A stretch of 64,000 nucleotides of DNA. It comes from Pseudomonas sp. B33.4. GTDB lineage: Bacteria > Pseudomonadota > Gammaproteobacteria > Pseudomonadales > Pseudomonadaceae. Below, one piece after another: positions 27,056 through 42,475 of this stretch. Location of the stretch: assembly GCF_034555375.1 (NCBI RefSeq), contig NZ_CP140706.1, forward strand, positions 5,385,001 through 5,449,000. Reading direction: 5' to 3'. The notes beneath the pieces were generated by a model that saw only the letters and a list, made by a program, of their open reading frames with translations, was not told the origin of the DNA and searched no databases. Position numbers and translations under genes: made by a program. Position 1 is the first letter of the stretch. The number at the start of each line of letters is the position of its first letter.

Positions 27056-28252
27056 TCAATCGGCCTGACGACGCAGGAAAGCCGGGATGTCCAGATAGTC
27101 CAGATCATCTTGCGGATTCATCTTCGCGGCAGCCGCAGCACCGGCCTGAGCCTGGTTGCGCATGACGGTCGGACGGTCCAGATCACGGTAGTTCACCGCT
27201 GGCGCTTCCTGACGGGCCGCAGCCGGTTGTTGTACCTGAGCAGAAGCCATGGAGGTATGAACGGTGTTGTCGATGACCTTTACAGGCTTCTCGATTTTCG
27301 CGCCCAGACCAGTGGCAACCACGGTTACGTGCAGTTCGTCACGCATGTCCGGATCGATAACGGTACCGACCTTGACCATTGCGTGCTCGGAAGCAAAGGC
27401 TTCGATGATGCTACCCACGTCGGAGTACTCACCCAGGGACAGGTCAGGACCGGCGGTGATGTTCACCAGGATGCCGCGTGCGCCTTGCAGGTTCACGTCT
27501 TCCAGCAGCGGGTTGCGGATCGCCGCTTCGGTGGCTTCACGTGCACGGTTCGGACCGCTGGCGCAGCCAGTGCCCATCATCGCCATGCCCATTTCGCTCA
27601 TCACGGTACGCACGTCGGCGAAGTCGACGTTGATCATGCCCGGACGCTTGATGATGTCGGAGATACCGCGAACGGCACCGGCCAGTACATCGTCTGCCTT
27701 GGCGAAAGCCGACAGCAGGCTGGCGTCTTTACCGAGGATGGTCAGCAGCTTCTCGTTGGGAATGGTGATCAACGAGTCGACGCTTTCCGAAAGCATGCGG
27801 ATGCCTTCGTCGGCGATCTGCATACGCTTGCGGCCTTCGAACGGGAACGGACGCGTTACTACAGCAACGGTCAGAATGCCCATTTCCTTGGCCACTTCGG
27901 CGATGATCGGCGCAGCACCGGTACCGGTACCGCCACCCATGCCAGTGGTGATGAACACCATATTGGTGCCCTGCAGGACTTCGGCAATGCGCTCACGATC
28001 TTCGAGAGCGGCCTGACGACCTACTTCAGGGTTGGCGCCGGCGCCCAGACCTTTGGTCACGCCGGTGCCCAGTTGCAGAATGGTGCGCGCGCCGATGTTT
28101 TTCAGCGCTTGAGCATCAGTGTTGGCGCAGATGAACTCAACGCCTTCGATGTTGCTCTTGACCATGTGATTGACAGCGTTGCCGCCGCCACCGCCAACAC
28201 CGATAACTTTGATTACCGGGCTTGCGGGGATGTTGTCTACGAGTTCGAACAT
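27056..28252 (-). CDS. ftsZ: Cell division GTPase FtsZ
   Basis: This 398-residue tubulin homologue polymerises into the Z ring. The GTP-binding region is VIGVGGGGGNAVNHM with the tubulin signature GGGTGTGAAPIIAEV. The T7 catalytic loop is in NVDFADVRTVM. A variable linker (about 320-380, rich in Ala and Gln) precedes the conserved C-terminal peptide DYLDIPAFLRRQAD, which binds FtsA, ZipA and SlmA. It lies 104 bases after ftsA, the largest gap inside the cluster other than ftsZ-lpxC, which leaves room for its own promoter. Confidence 0.99.
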   Translation of the reverse strand: MFELVDNIPASPVIKVIGVGGGGGNAVNHMVKSNIEGVEFICANTDAQALKNIGARTILQLGTGVTKGLGAGANPEVGRQAALEDRERIAEVLQGTNMVFITTGMGGGTGTGAAPIIAEVAKEMGILTVAVVTRPFPFEGRKRMQIADEGIRMLSESVDSLITIPNEKLLTILGKDASLLSAFAKADDVLAGAVRGISDIIKRPGMINVDFADVRTVMSEMGMAMMGTGCASGPNRAREATEAAIRNPLLEDVNLQGARGILVNITAGPDLSLGEYSDVGSIIEAFASEHAMVKVGTVIDPDMRDELHVTVVATGLGAKIEKPVKVIDNTVHTSMASAQVQQPAAARQEAPAVNYRDLDRPTVMRNQAQAGAAAAAKMNPQDDLDYLDIPAFLRRQAD

Positions 28253-28356
28253 TTTCCCTCTCCTTACATTCTCTAGTTTTTTCGCCTACTGCATTTTTGT
28301 CGCGGTGCATCTACTGCTACTGCTTGCCGCTTGAAGCTTGACGCTTCGAGCTGCTT

Positions 28357-29616
28357 TTAAAAGTTGCCTTGAACCCACTTCTTCAATCGGTCCAGCAACG
28401 GCGCCTGTGGCTCTTCGTTGCTGTAGCTGTCGCGGCTGCCGATGCCGGAGAACGAAACCCCGTCGGACTGCTTTTGCAGGCCGTACATCAACAAGCCAAC
28501 GCCAGTGGAATAAATCGGGTTGCGCACCACGTCATCCAGGCCTTTCACGCCATGCGGCACGCCCAGACGGACCGGCATGTGGAAGATCTCTTCGGCCAGT
28601 TCAGTGGCGCCTTCCATCTTCGACGTACCGCCGGTGAGGACGATGCCGGCCGGGATCAGGTCTTCGTAGCCGCTGCGACGCAGCTCGGCCTGAATCAGCG
28701 TGAACAGTTCGTCGTAACGCGGCTCGACCACTTCGGCCAGGGCCTGACGCGACAGTTCGCGCGGTGGACGGTCGCCGACGCTCGGCACCTTGATGGTTTC
28801 ACCGGCACCGGCCAGTTTGGCCAGGGCGCAGGCGTAGCGGATTTTGATTTCTTCGGCGTACTGGGTCGGGGTGCGCAACGCCATGGCGATGTCGTTGGTC
28901 ACCTGATCACCGGCAATCGGGATCACCGCGGTGTGGCGGATCGCGCCTTCGGTGAAGATCGCGATGTCGGTGGTGCCGCCGCCGATGTCGACCAGGCACA
29001 CGCCCAGTTCTTTCTCGTCGTCGGTCAGGACCGAGTAAGCCGAGGCCAGTTGCTCGAGAATGATGTCGTCGATTTCCAGACCGCAGCGACGCACGCATTT
29101 TTCAATGTTCTGTGCGGCGTTGACGGCGCAGGTGACCACGTGAACCTTGGCTTCCAGACGTACGCCGGACATGCCCAGTGGTTCGCGAACGCCTTCCTGG
29201 TTATCGATCACGTAATCCTGCGGCAAGGTGTGCAGCACACGCTGGTCAGCCGGGATCGCCACGGCCTGAGCGGCGTCAAGAACGCGCTCAAGGTCGGCCG
29301 AGCTGACTTCGCGATCACGGATCGCGACGATGCCGTGGGAGTTCAGGCTGCGGATGTGATTGCCCGCCACGCCGACGAACGCCGAGTGAATGCGGCAGCC
29401 CGCCATCAGTTGGGCTTCTTCGATCGCGCGCTGGATCGATTGCACGGTGGACTCGATGTTGACCACCACGCCCTTCTTCAGGCCACGGGACGGATGGGTA
29501 CCGATCCCGACGATTTCCAGCGAGCCGTCGTCGGAGACCTCGCCGACCAGCGCCACCACCTTGGAGGTGCCGATATCGAGACCGACGATCATTTTGCCGC
29601 TTTGCACGTTTGCCAT
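28357..29616 (-). CDS. ftsA: Cell division protein FtsA
   Basis: This 419-residue actin-like ATPase tethers FtsZ to the membrane. The phosphate-1 loop is VGLDIGTSKVVALVG, phosphate-2 is CLVDIGGGTTDIAIFTEG, and the adenosine motif is GIVLTGGTSKMEG. The inserted 1C domain follows the first subdomain. The C-terminal amphipathic membrane-targeting helix is LLDRLKKWVQGNF. Length matches E. coli FtsA (420). It follows ftsQ after 15 bases. Confidence 0.98.
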   Translation of the reverse strand: MANVQSGKMIVGLDIGTSKVVALVGEVSDDGSLEIVGIGTHPSRGLKKGVVVNIESTVQSIQRAIEEAQLMAGCRIHSAFVGVAGNHIRSLNSHGIVAIRDREVSSADLERVLDAAQAVAIPADQRVLHTLPQDYVIDNQEGVREPLGMSGVRLEAKVHVVTCAVNAAQNIEKCVRRCGLEIDDIILEQLASAYSVLTDDEKELGVCLVDIGGGTTDIAIFTEGAIRHTAVIPIAGDQVTNDIAMALRTPTQYAEEIKIRYACALAKLAGAGETIKVPSVGDRPPRELSRQALAEVVEPRYDELFTLIQAELRRSGYEDLIPAGIVLTGGTSKMEGATELAEEIFHMPVRLGVPHGVKGLDDVVRNPIYSTGVGLLMYGLQKQSDGVSFSGIGSRDSYSNEEPQAPLLDRLKKWVQGNF

Positions 29617-29631
29617 GGGTCCTGCCTCTTC

Positions 29632-30498
29632 TTAATTCTTTGCGACAGCGGGTTGGGCTGTCGTCGGCGCTACTGGTTCCCGCCAGCCAACAGCGAGGCC
29701 GTTGGCGTAGCGCAGATCGATGCGCGCAATGTTCGTAATCTGGTCTTTAAGCGTCTTGTCATAGATGGCGATGAAGCGGCGCATCTTTTCCACCAGGTTG
29801 CCGCGTCCCAGCAGCAACTCGATGCCGGGGCCGGAACTGCCAGCACCGGTAGTAAGGAACCAACTCCCGCGTTCACGCAATTCCAGGCGCGCAATCGAGA
29901 AGCCCAATGGCCGCAGCATCTGGCTCAGCACCTGATACTGCTGCATGACTTGCTGCTGGGCCCGTTGTGGACCGAACAGCTGTGGCAGATGTTCGTAGTT
30001 CGCCAGTTCCTTGGGCGTAAACGCCTGGCCCTGGTTGTTCAGCAACGACTCGTCGCCCCAACGCGCCACCGGCAGTTGCTCTTCGAGGCGGATCACCACC
30101 TGGTCCGGCCACACACGACGTACTTCGGCGTGGGCGATCCACGGCATCTGCTCAAGCTCGGTGCGCATGCCGGCCAGGTCGATGGTGAAGAAGCTCGACG
30201 CCACGTACGGCGCGATCCGCTGCTGCACCGCTTGCTGACTGATGTAGCTCAGGTCGCCCTGCACGGCGATCTTGGTGATCGGCCGGTCGGCGTAGGGCAG
30301 CAGACGCGTTGCCCCTTCGTATGTACCAAAGCCCAGCGCGACCAACAGCACCGGCCAGAACAGACTTCGCAGAAAACCGAAATTGGCTTTCGGCAGGCGC
30401 GCGGACATCGGCTCTTTCGCCACCATGCGGCTGGCACCCCGCGGCACCGGCTTGCGGCCGGGTGCGGGAGGCTGATGTCGGAGCTGAGCGCCTTGCAT
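29632..30498 (-). CDS. ftsQ: Cell division protein FtsQ
   Basis: This 288-residue bitopic division protein recruits FtsB and FtsL. A basic cytoplasmic tail ([20 protein letters not shown]) precedes one membrane helix ([19 protein letters not shown]). The periplasmic POTRA domain follows ([21 protein letters not shown]), then the beta domain ([20 protein letters not shown]). The ATG at 30496-30498 is chosen, 4 bases after the ddlB stop; an upstream extension would overlap ddlB by 26 codons and lacks similarity. Confidence 0.95.
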   Translation of the reverse strand: MQGAQLRHQPPAPGRKPVPRGASRMVAKEPMSARLPKANFGFLRSLFWPVLLVALGFGTYEGATRLLPYADRPITKIAVQGDLSYISQQAVQQRIAPYVASSFFTIDLAGMRTELEQMPWIAHAEVRRVWPDQVVIRLEEQLPVARWGDESLLNNQGQAFTPKELANYEHLPQLFGPQRAQQQVMQQYQVLSQMLRPLGFSIARLELRERGSWFLTTGAGSSGPGIELLLGRGNLVEKMRRFIAIYDKTLKDQITNIARIDLRYANGLAVGWREPVAPTTAQPAVAKN

Positions 30499-30502
30499 CG
30501 TC

Positions 30503-32911
<2,409 letters not shown>

Positions 32912-32919
<8 letters not shown>

Positions 32920-33982
32920 GGGCCACCTCCAGACAGGTATCGACCACGCTACGGGTGGCATCGGGTTTCGCCAGACGGCGGGCCGCTTGGGCCATATCTT
33001 CGAGTCGTTGCGGTTGCATCAAGACCTCTGTCAGGCGCGCGGCAAGGTCCGCGGCACCAGTCGTTCTCTGCGGCATCAGGAAGGCAGCGCCTTCACGGGC
33101 CAAATAATCGGCGTTGCGGGTCTGGTGATCGTCGATCGCGTGGGGCAAAGGCACCAGCATCGAGGGCAGACCGGCGGCAGCCAGCTCACTGATGGTCAAT
33201 GCGCCTGCACGGCACACCACCAGGTCAGCCCAGCCATAGGCCTGGGCCATGTCTTTGATGAACGGCTGCACCTGCGCATCGACGCCGGCGGCGCGGTAGC
33301 GCTCTGCAGTCACTTCATCGTGGTTTTTGCCGGCCTGATGAAACACTTCCGGGCGCAAATCGGCAGCGACTTGGGCCAGGGCTTCAGGCAGCAACTTGTT
33401 CAACGGTTCTGCGCCAAGGCTTCCGCCGAGGATCAGCAAACGCGCTTTGCGACCGGCCAGGGCTGGTCGCGATGTGTCGAGGAACAGCTCGCTGCGCACC
33501 GGGTTTCCGGTGGTACGGCGGGTGTCCGACAGAGTAAAGGTGTCGGGGAACGCTTCACACACCCGGGCGGCGAACGGCACCAGCAACCGATTGGCGGTGC
33601 CGGCCACAGCGTTCTGCTCGTGAACGATCACCGGCACGCCGGCCAGTTTCGCGGCAAGACCACCGGGACCAGTCACATAACCACCGAAGCCGACCACACA
33701 CACTGGCTTCAAGCGACGAATGATCGCCCGCGCCTGCCACACCGACTTCAACAGCATGAACGGCGCCTTGAGCAGCGACAGCTTGCCCTTGCCGCGCAGG
33801 CCGGTAGCGTTGATGCGGTGCAGTTCCAGCCCTGCGGCCGGGACCAGTTCGTTCTCGATCCCGCGCGGTGTGCCGAGCCAGTGCACGGTGTAGCCGCGCG
33901 CCTGGAACTCGCGGGCACAGGCCAGCGCCGGGAACACGTGGCCGCCGGTGCCGCCGGCCATGATCAATACGTTAGCGCCCAT
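32912..33982 (-). CDS. murG: UDP-GlcNAc:lipid I N-acetylglucosaminyltransferase
   Basis: This 356-residue peripheral membrane GT-B enzyme converts lipid I to lipid II. The first glycine-rich loop is [19 protein letters not shown], and the donor-site motifs are [20 protein letters not shown] and [20 protein letters not shown]. The ATG at 33980-33982 is chosen ([11 protein letters not shown]); it overlaps the end of ftsW by 11 bases, and murC starts inside its end (8 bases). Confidence 0.97.
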
Positions 33983-35189
33983 GATTCGGCTCCTCGGCGA
34001 AGTCGCTCTCATGGAATTCCATCTCTTCACTGCCCAGATGGGTTCGACTCTCCCACTCGATCCGCAGCAACAAGCCAAGGCAGGCACAGCAGATCACCAA
34101 CGAGCTGCCGCCGTAACTGAGGAACGGCAAGGTCAGACCTTTGGTGGGCAGCAGGCCGACGTTCACCCCGATGTTGATCAGGAACTGACCAATCCACAGG
34201 AACGACAGACCGTAAGCCACATACGCGGCGAAGAACTGTTTGGCTTTCTCCGCCCACAGGCCGATGTACATGCCGCGAATACACACGAACACGAACAGCG
34301 CGACGGTGCACAGCGAACCGACGGCGCCCAATTCTTCAGCCAGCACCGAGAACACGAAGTCGGTGTGCGCTTCCGGCAGGTAGAACTGCTTCTGCACGCT
34401 GTTGCCCAGACCGACTCCCAGCCATTCACCGCGACCGAAGGCGATCAACGCTTGCGACAACTGATAGCCGGCGCCGAACTGGTCAGCCCACGGATCGGCG
34501 AAGTTGGTCAGACGCGCCATACGATATGGCTGCATCTGAATCAGCAGGACCACGGCCCCGACCGCCAACACCACCATCAGCGAGAAGCGGAACAGTCCGA
34601 CCCCGCCGAGGAACAGCATCGCCGCCGCAGCGCCCATCATCACGACGGTGGCACCGAAGTCCGGCTCCATCAGCAACAGACCGGCCATCGGCAGCAGCAC
34701 GATGAACGGCTTGAAGAAGCCCATCCAGCTCTCGCGCACTTCCTTCTGACGCCGCACCAGATAGCCGGCGAGGTAGATCACCACGAACACTTTGGCGATC
34801 TCGGACGGCTGCACGTTGAAGAAGCTGAAACCGATCCAGCGCATCGAACCGTTCACTTCGCGGCCGATACCGGGAATGATCACCATCACCAGCAAGCCGA
34901 ACGCACCGATCAGCATCAGCCAGCCGAGGCGTTGCCAGGTGGCGATCGGAATCATCATGGTGACGATGCACGCGCCCAGACCCAGCACCACATAAATAAG
35001 GTGGCGAATCATGTAGTACAGCGGACTGCCCGATTGCGCCGCCGCCACTTCAGTGGATGCCGAGGCGATCATGATCAAACCGAGACCGAGCAGCGCCAGG
35101 CAACCGGCGAGCATCGGGAAGTCGAGATCGATGCCGCGCCCGGTAATGATCGGCGACGGGTACGGCTTGATAATATTGAACAGACTCAT
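33972..35189 (-). CDS. ftsW: Septal SEDS glycosyltransferase FtsW
   Basis: This 405-residue ten-helix membrane protein polymerises lipid II together with FtsI at the septum. SEDS signatures include NGSMRWIGFSFFNVQPSEIAK, the catalytic-Asp-bearing loop in QMQPYRMARLTNFADPWAD, and LPEAHTDFVFSVLAEELGAV followed by PFLSYGGSSLV. The C-terminus is hydrophilic and acidic ([18 protein letters not shown]). It overlaps murD by 4 bases and murG by 11. Confidence 0.97.
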   Translation of the reverse strand: MSLFNIIKPYPSPIITGRGIDLDFPMLAGCLALLGLGLIMIASASTEVAAAQSGSPLYYMIRHLIYVVLGLGACIVTMMIPIATWQRLGWLMLIGAFGLLVMVIIPGIGREVNGSMRWIGFSFFNVQPSEIAKVFVVIYLAGYLVRRQKEVRESWMGFFKPFIVLLPMAGLLLMEPDFGATVVMMGAAAAMLFLGGVGLFRFSLMVVLAVGAVVLLIQMQPYRMARLTNFADPWADQFGAGYQLSQALIAFGRGEWLGVGLGNSVQKQFYLPEAHTDFVFSVLAEELGAVGSLCTVALFVFVCIRGMYIGLWAEKAKQFFAAYVAYGLSFLWIGQFLINIGVNVGLLPTKGLTLPFLSYGGSSLVICCACLGLLLRIEWESRTHLGSEEMEFHESDFAEEPNHGR

Positions 35190-36532
35190 GCCAGTTCCTC
35201 CACAGCGCGGACGAACTGGTGACCACGGTCTTCGTAATTCTTGAACATGTCGAAACTGGCGCAGGCCGGCGACAGCAGCACCACGTCACCCGGTTGGGCG
35301 GCGGCGCGGCATTGCGCAACGGCGTCGACCAGCGAGGTCGCACGAATCAATGGCACGGCATCGCCAATCGCTTCGCCAATCTTGTCGGAGTCGCGGCCCA
35401 TCAGGATCACGGCGCGGCAGTTGGCCGCCACCGGATCACGCAGGTCGTTGAACTCGGCACCCTTGCCATCGCCACCGGCGATCAGGATGACCTTGCCGTC
35501 GATGTCCGCGCCCAAGCCTTCGATGGCGGCCAGTGCGGCGCCGACGTTGGTGGCTTTGGAATCGTTGTAGTACGCCACGCCGTCGAGATCACGCACCCAC
35601 TGGCAGCGATGTTCGAGGCCGGCGAACGTGCGCAGGGCCGAAAGCATGGCATCGAACGGCAGGCCCACGGCATGCCCCAGCGCCAATGCCGCGAGGGCGT
35701 TGGACTGGTTATGGGCGCCGCGAATCTTCAGTTCACGCACCGGCATCAGGTTCTGGAATTCGAAGGCCAGGTATTTCTCGCCATCTTCTTCACGAATACC
35801 GAACGCCTTGAAGTCCGGTTTGCTCAGACCGAAGGTCCAGCATGGCTGACCCTCGCCCATCAACGGACGGGTCAAGGCGTCCTGACGGTTAACCACGAAC
35901 TGCTTGGCACCACGGAAGATCCGGTGCTTGGCCAGGTGGTATGCCGGCAGACCGCTGTAGCGATCCATGTGGTCTTCGCTGATGTTCAGCACGGTGGCCA
36001 CTTCAGCATTGAGCTGATCGGTGGTTTCCAGCTGGAAGCTCGACAGCTCCATCACGTACAACTCGACGTCATCGCTGAGCAGATCCAGCGCCGGGGTGCC
36101 GAGGTTGCCGCCGACGGCGACGCGTTTGCCCGCCGCAGCCGCCATCTCGCCGACCAGGGTGGTGACGGTGCTTTTCGCGTTGGAACCGCTGATGGCCACG
36201 ATCGGCGCCCGCGCGTTACGCGCGAACAGCTCGATGTCGCCGGACAGTTTCACGCCACGGGCCGCAGCGGCTTGCAGGGCCGGGGTCGCCAGCGCCAGGC
36301 CGGGGCTCACGTAGAGCTCGTCGGCACGGCACAGGAATTCGACGTCCAGCTCGCCACAACGCACTTCCACGTGCGGATAGTCACGCTTGAGCGTGGCCAG
36401 TTCCGGTGGATTTTCCCGCGTGTCCGCCACGGCAAACGACGTGCCCCGGTTCGCCAGGAAGCGAACCAGGGACATGCCGCTCTTGCCGAGGCCGACAACG
36501 ATGCGGAAGTGGTCAGAAGCGATCAGAGACAC
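35186..36532 (-). CDS. murD: UDP-N-acetylmuramoyl-L-alanine--D-glutamate ligase
   Basis: This 448-residue ligase adds D-Glu to UDP-MurNAc-L-Ala. The N-terminal uracil domain is FRIVVGLGKSGMSLVRFLA. The ATP loop is AISGSNAKSTVTTLVGEMA, where many homologues have T(N/G)GK(S/T)T, so the Ala before Lys is a mild variant also seen in pseudomonads. The central domain has LNISEDHMDRYSG and YNDSKATNVGAALAA, and the end is LLSPACASFDMFKNYEDRG. It lies 5 bases after mraY and overlaps ftsW by 4. Confidence 0.97.
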   Translation of the reverse strand: MSLIASDHFRIVVGLGKSGMSLVRFLANRGTSFAVADTRENPPELATLKRDYPHVEVRCGELDVEFLCRADELYVSPGLALATPALQAAAARGVKLSGDIELFARNARAPIVAISGSNAKSTVTTLVGEMAAAAGKRVAVGGNLGTPALDLLSDDVELYVMELSSFQLETTDQLNAEVATVLNISEDHMDRYSGLPAYHLAKHRIFRGAKQFVVNRQDALTRPLMGEGQPCWTFGLSKPDFKAFGIREEDGEKYLAFEFQNLMPVRELKIRGAHNQSNALAALALGHAVGLPFDAMLSALRTFAGLEHRCQWVRDLDGVAYYNDSKATNVGAALAAIEGLGADIDGKVILIAGGDGKGAEFNDLRDPVAANCRAVILMGRDSDKIGEAIGDAVPLIRATSLVDAVAQCRAAAQPGDVVLLSPACASFDMFKNYEDRGHQFVRAVEELA

Positions 36533-36537
36533 TCGTT

Positions 36538-37620
36538 CTACCTCAGCTTCAGGGTGGCAAGGCCGATCAGCACGAGAATCACGGTGATGATCCAGAAACG
36601 GACGATCACGCGCGGCTCGGGCCAGCCCTTGAGTTCAAAATGGTGGTGGATCGGTGCCATGCGGAACACACGGCGACCGGTCAGCTTAAAGGACGCAACC
36701 TGAATGACGACTGACAGGGTTTCCATCACAAACACGCCGCCCATGATGAACAGGACGATTTCCTGACGGACGATCACCGCGATGGTGCCCAGTGCCGCGC
36801 CGAGTGCCAGTGCACCGACGTCGCCCATGAACACTTGCGCCGGATAGGTGTTGAACCACAGGAAGCCGAGACCGGCACCGATCAGCGCGCCGCAGAACAC
36901 GATCAGTTCGCCCGCGCCCGGCACGTAAGGAATCAGCAGGTACTCAGCGAATTTCACGTTACCCGACAGGTAGCAGAAAATACCGAGGCCACCGCCGACC
37001 ATCACGGTTGGCATGATCGCCAGACCGTCGAGGCCGTCAGTCAGGTTGACTGCGTTGCTCGAACCGACGATCACAAAGTAGGTCAGCACGATGAAACCGA
37101 GGCCCAGCGGAATGCTGTAGTCCTTGAGCATCGGCAGAATCAGCGTGGTTTCCACCGGGGTGGAAGCGGTCATATAAAGGAAGATCGCCGCGCCGAGGCC
37201 AAACACCGACTGCCAGAAATACTTCCAGCGGCTTGGCAAGCCACGCGAGTTCTTCTCGATGACTTTGCGGTAATCGTCGACCCAGCCGATGGCGCCGAAC
37301 AACAGGGTCACCAGCAGAACAGTCCAGACGTAGCGGTTGCTCAGGTCAGCCCAAAGTAAGGTGCTGACGCCGATCGAGGACAGAATCAGTGCGCCGCCCA
37401 TGGTCGGTGTACCCGACTTGGACAGGTGCGATTGCGGACCATCGTTACGCACGGATTGGCCGATCTGACGGTTCTGCAGGGTGCGGATCATCCACGGGCC
37501 ATAGCACAGCGACAAAACCAGCGCGGTCAGTACACCGAGAATCCCGCGCAGGGTCAGGTACTGAAAGACCGCGAAGCCTTTGTAGAACTGTTGCAGATAC
37601 TCCGCTAGCAGCAGCAGCAT
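36538..37620 (-). CDS. mraY: Phospho-N-acetylmuramoyl-pentapeptide transferase
   Basis: This 360-residue ten-helix inner-membrane enzyme attaches phospho-MurNAc-pentapeptide to undecaprenyl phosphate, giving lipid I. Catalytic aspartates lie in [17 protein letters not shown] and [15 protein letters not shown]; the magnesium and nucleotide loop is [19 protein letters not shown], and the histidine cluster [14 protein letters not shown] is complete. The ATG at 37618-37620 is chosen; it shares one base with the murF stop codon. Length equals E. coli MraY (360). Confidence 0.98.
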   Translation of the reverse strand: MLLLLAEYLQQFYKGFAVFQYLTLRGILGVLTALVLSLCYGPWMIRTLQNRQIGQSVRNDGPQSHLSKSGTPTMGGALILSSIGVSTLLWADLSNRYVWTVLLVTLLFGAIGWVDDYRKVIEKNSRGLPSRWKYFWQSVFGLGAAIFLYMTASTPVETTLILPMLKDYSIPLGLGFIVLTYFVIVGSSNAVNLTDGLDGLAIMPTVMVGGGLGIFCYLSGNVKFAEYLLIPYVPGAGELIVFCGALIGAGLGFLWFNTYPAQVFMGDVGALALGAALGTIAVIVRQEIVLFIMGGVFVMETLSVVIQVASFKLTGRRVFRMAPIHHHFELKGWPEPRVIVRFWIITVILVLIGLATLKLR

Positions 37621-38987
37621 TAATGTTTCTCCAGACTGGACCCGCACAGAGCCGCAACGATGTTTTCCATCGCTGCACTGCGCGAACCCTTGATCAAAAT
37701 GGTGGTGTTTGTGTCCTGCTCGGCGTCGAGGGCCTGAATCAGTTCGGCTTGCGTGCCGAAGTGATGCGCCTGTTCACCGAAAGCGTTTACGGCGTGAACC
37801 ATGTTTGGCCCGACGGCATAAAGCGCGGAAACCTTGCCCCGGGCGTACTCGCCCACGTCGCGGTGCCCCTGCTCCGCCCAATCGCCCAACTCGCCGATAT
37901 CTCCGAGCACCAGGACGGTGCGGCCGGAAAAGCCGGCGAGTATATCAACGGCCGCGCACATCGAGGTGGGGTTTGCGTTGTAAGTGTCATCGATCACGCG
38001 CATGCCGTTTTTCGCCAGTTGCGCGACAGTGCGACCCTTGACCGGTTGCACGGCGCCAAGCCCGGTGGCGATGCCGAACAGCGACACGCCCAAGGCGTGC
38101 GCGGCAGCGGCGGCAGCCATGGAATTGGCGACGTTGTGGGTGCCGAGCAGATTCAGTTGAACGCGCTCGACACCTTCAGGTGTGTGCAGATTGAAGGCCG
38201 GGCAACCACGGGCATCAGTGGTCAAATCGCTCGCATGGAAATCCGCCTGAGTGTTGCTCAGGGCGAAAGTCAGTACTTTGCGCGCGCCGGCTCGGGTCTT
38301 CCAGATGCCGAAGGCTTTGTCATCGAGGTTGAGCACAGCGATGCCGTCGGCTGCCAGCCCATCGATGATTTCACCTTTGGCTTCAACGATTTTTTCCGGC
38401 CCGCCAAACTCACCGACGTGAGCAGTGCCGGCATTGTTCAGGATCGCCACGTGCGGCTTGGTCAAACCCACGGTGTAAGCGATTTCGCCGAGACGCGAAG
38501 CGCCCAGTTCGATCACCGCCGAAGTGTGCTCCGGGGCCAGTTCGAGCAGGGTCAGCGGCGCGCCGAGGTCATTATTCAAGTTGCCACGAGTCGCCAGCAC
38601 CGGACCGCGCGTGCGCAGGATGCTCGCGAGCATCTCCTTGACCGTGGTCTTGCCGCTGGAACCGGTGATCGCTGCAACTGGTTGAGTGAAAGCAGCACGG
38701 TTCAGCGCGCCCAATTGGCCGAGGGCCTGACGGGTGTCTTTGACCAGCAGTTGCGGCAGCGTGCTGTCGGCGACTTCGCGTTCGACCAGCGCAGCCACCG
38801 CGCCTTTGGCGGCGACGTCATTCAAATAGTCATGACCGTCGAAGCGCGGGCCGGTCAACGCAATAAACAGTTGGCCTGGCTGGATCGCACGGCTGTCGAT
38901 GCTGACGCCGTCGAAGCTGGCATCGCCGGCGATCAAACGTGCGTCGAGCGCGTTGGTCAGTTCGCTGAGTTTCAGGGCCTTAAGCAT
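37620..38987 (-). CDS. murF: UDP-MurNAc-tripeptide--D-alanyl-D-alanine ligase
   Basis: This 455-residue ligase adds D-Ala-D-Ala, the product of DdlB, to complete the UDP-MurNAc-pentapeptide. The N-terminal domain has [22 protein letters not shown], the ATP loop is [19 protein letters not shown], and the C-terminal part has [18 protein letters not shown] and [12 protein letters not shown]. It overlaps murE by 8 bases and mraY by 1, consistent with stop-restart translation. Confidence 0.97.
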   Translation of the reverse strand: MLKALKLSELTNALDARLIAGDASFDGVSIDSRAIQPGQLFIALTGPRFDGHDYLNDVAAKGAVAALVEREVADSTLPQLLVKDTRQALGQLGALNRAAFTQPVAAITGSSGKTTVKEMLASILRTRGPVLATRGNLNNDLGAPLTLLELAPEHTSAVIELGASRLGEIAYTVGLTKPHVAILNNAGTAHVGEFGGPEKIVEAKGEIIDGLAADGIAVLNLDDKAFGIWKTRAGARKVLTFALSNTQADFHASDLTTDARGCPAFNLHTPEGVERVQLNLLGTHNVANSMAAAAAAHALGVSLFGIATGLGAVQPVKGRTVAQLAKNGMRVIDDTYNANPTSMCAAVDILAGFSGRTVLVLGDIGELGDWAEQGHRDVGEYARGKVSALYAVGPNMVHAVNAFGEQAHHFGTQAELIQALDAEQDTNTTILIKGSRSAAMENIVAALCGSSLEKH

Positions 38988-40442
38988 GCGCCACCTCCCA
39001 TGCGGTCAGGGCGTGATCGGCTTCGACCAGATCCGAGAAGGCATGGCGCACGCCGTTGATTTCCTGATAGTCCTCATGACCTTTACCGGCCAGAACAATC
39101 ACGTCATCGGCGGTGGCGCCGGCAATCAGTTGTGCAATCGCCTGGCCACGGCCGGCGACGAAGGTGACTTTATCCACAGCCGTGAAACCGGCGCGGATGT
39201 CATCGAAAATCACTGCAGGATCTTCAGTGCGCGGGTTGTCGTCGGTGACCAGCACCTGATCGGCCAAGCGCTCGACCACTTCGGCCATCAACGGACGCTT
39301 GCCGCGATCACGGTCACCGCCGCAGCCGAACAGGCACAGCAACCGCCCTTTGACGTGCGGGCGCAACGCGGTCAGAACTTTTTCCAACGCGTCCGGGGTG
39401 TGCGCGTAATCGACCACCACCAATGGCTGCGTGCCGCCACCGAGACGCTGCATGCGACCGGCCGGGCCTTCAAGTTTCGGCAGTACTTTGAGAATTTCGT
39501 CGAGCGCGTAATCCAGCCCCAACAGTGCACCGACCGCTGCCAGCACGTTGCTGAGATTGAAACGACCGAGCAGCGTGCTGCGCAGATGATGCTCGCCCTG
39601 CGGCGTGACCAGTGTGGCGCGCACGCCGTGGTCATCGAACTGCGCTTCGCGGCAGAACAGGTAGGCACTGCTGTCGAGCAGGCTGTAGGTGATCAAGCGC
39701 GACTCACGTTTTTCAGCGGCCAGTTGCCGGCCGAAATCGTCGTCGAGGTTGACCACGCGGCACTTCAGATCATTCCAGGCGAACAGCTTGGCCTTGGCTT
39801 CGGCGTACGCCTCCATGCTGCCGTGGTAATCCAGATGATCGCGGGACAAGTTGGTCATCACCGCGACGTCGAAGGCCAGCGCCGTGACGCGGCCCTGATC
39901 CAGACCGTGGGACGAGACTTCCATGGCCACGGCTTTGGCGCCGGCCTTTTTCAGGTCGCCCAACGTTGCTTGCACGGCAATCGGATTCGGCGTGGTGTGC
40001 AGGCCGCTTTCCAGCGCGCCATAGAAGCCGGAACCCAAGGTGCCGACGATACCGCAGTGCTGGCCGAGCAGATCCATTGCCTGCGCAACCAATTGGGTCA
40101 CGCTGGTCTTGCCGTTGGTGCCGGTGACGCCGATCAGATTCAGGTGATGACTTGGCTCACCGTAAAAACGCCCGGCGATATCCGACAGCTGCGCTGCCAG
40201 ACCTTTGACCGGAATCAGCGGTACGTCGGTGATTGGCAGCACGGTGGCGCCTTCCACTTCATACGCCACCGCTGCCGCGCCACGTTGCAGTGCATCGGCA
40301 ATGTGCGCACGGCCATCGAATTTGCCGCCGGGCACGGCGAGGAACAGATCGCCCGCGCGTACGTTGCGGCTGTCCAGCGCCAATTCACGGATCAATAGAT
40401 CGTGGCCGGCGTGGGGGAATATCTTGTTCAGACTTAATGACA

Positions 40443-40443
<1 letters not shown>
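38980..40443 (-). CDS. murE: UDP-MurNAc-L-Ala-D-Glu--meso-diaminopimelate ligase
   Basis: This 487-residue ligase adds the third stem residue. The ATP loop is GVTGTNGKTSVTQLVAQAM. The substrate-selecting motif DNPR is present in VLVTDDNPRTEDPAVIF, which marks meso-diaminopimelate rather than lysine use, as expected in a Gram-negative. The N-terminal domain has LALDSRNVRAGDLFLAVPG. Its start shares one base with the ftsI stop, and murF starts within its end. Confidence 0.97.

Positions 40444-42471
<2,028 letters not shown>

Positions 42472-42475
<4 letters not shown>

Noticed and set aside
33948..35222. 424-residue plus-strand frame opposite ftsW
   Set aside because: Antisense to ftsW; rich in His and Gln, as expected for the complement of a membrane-protein gene; no signature.
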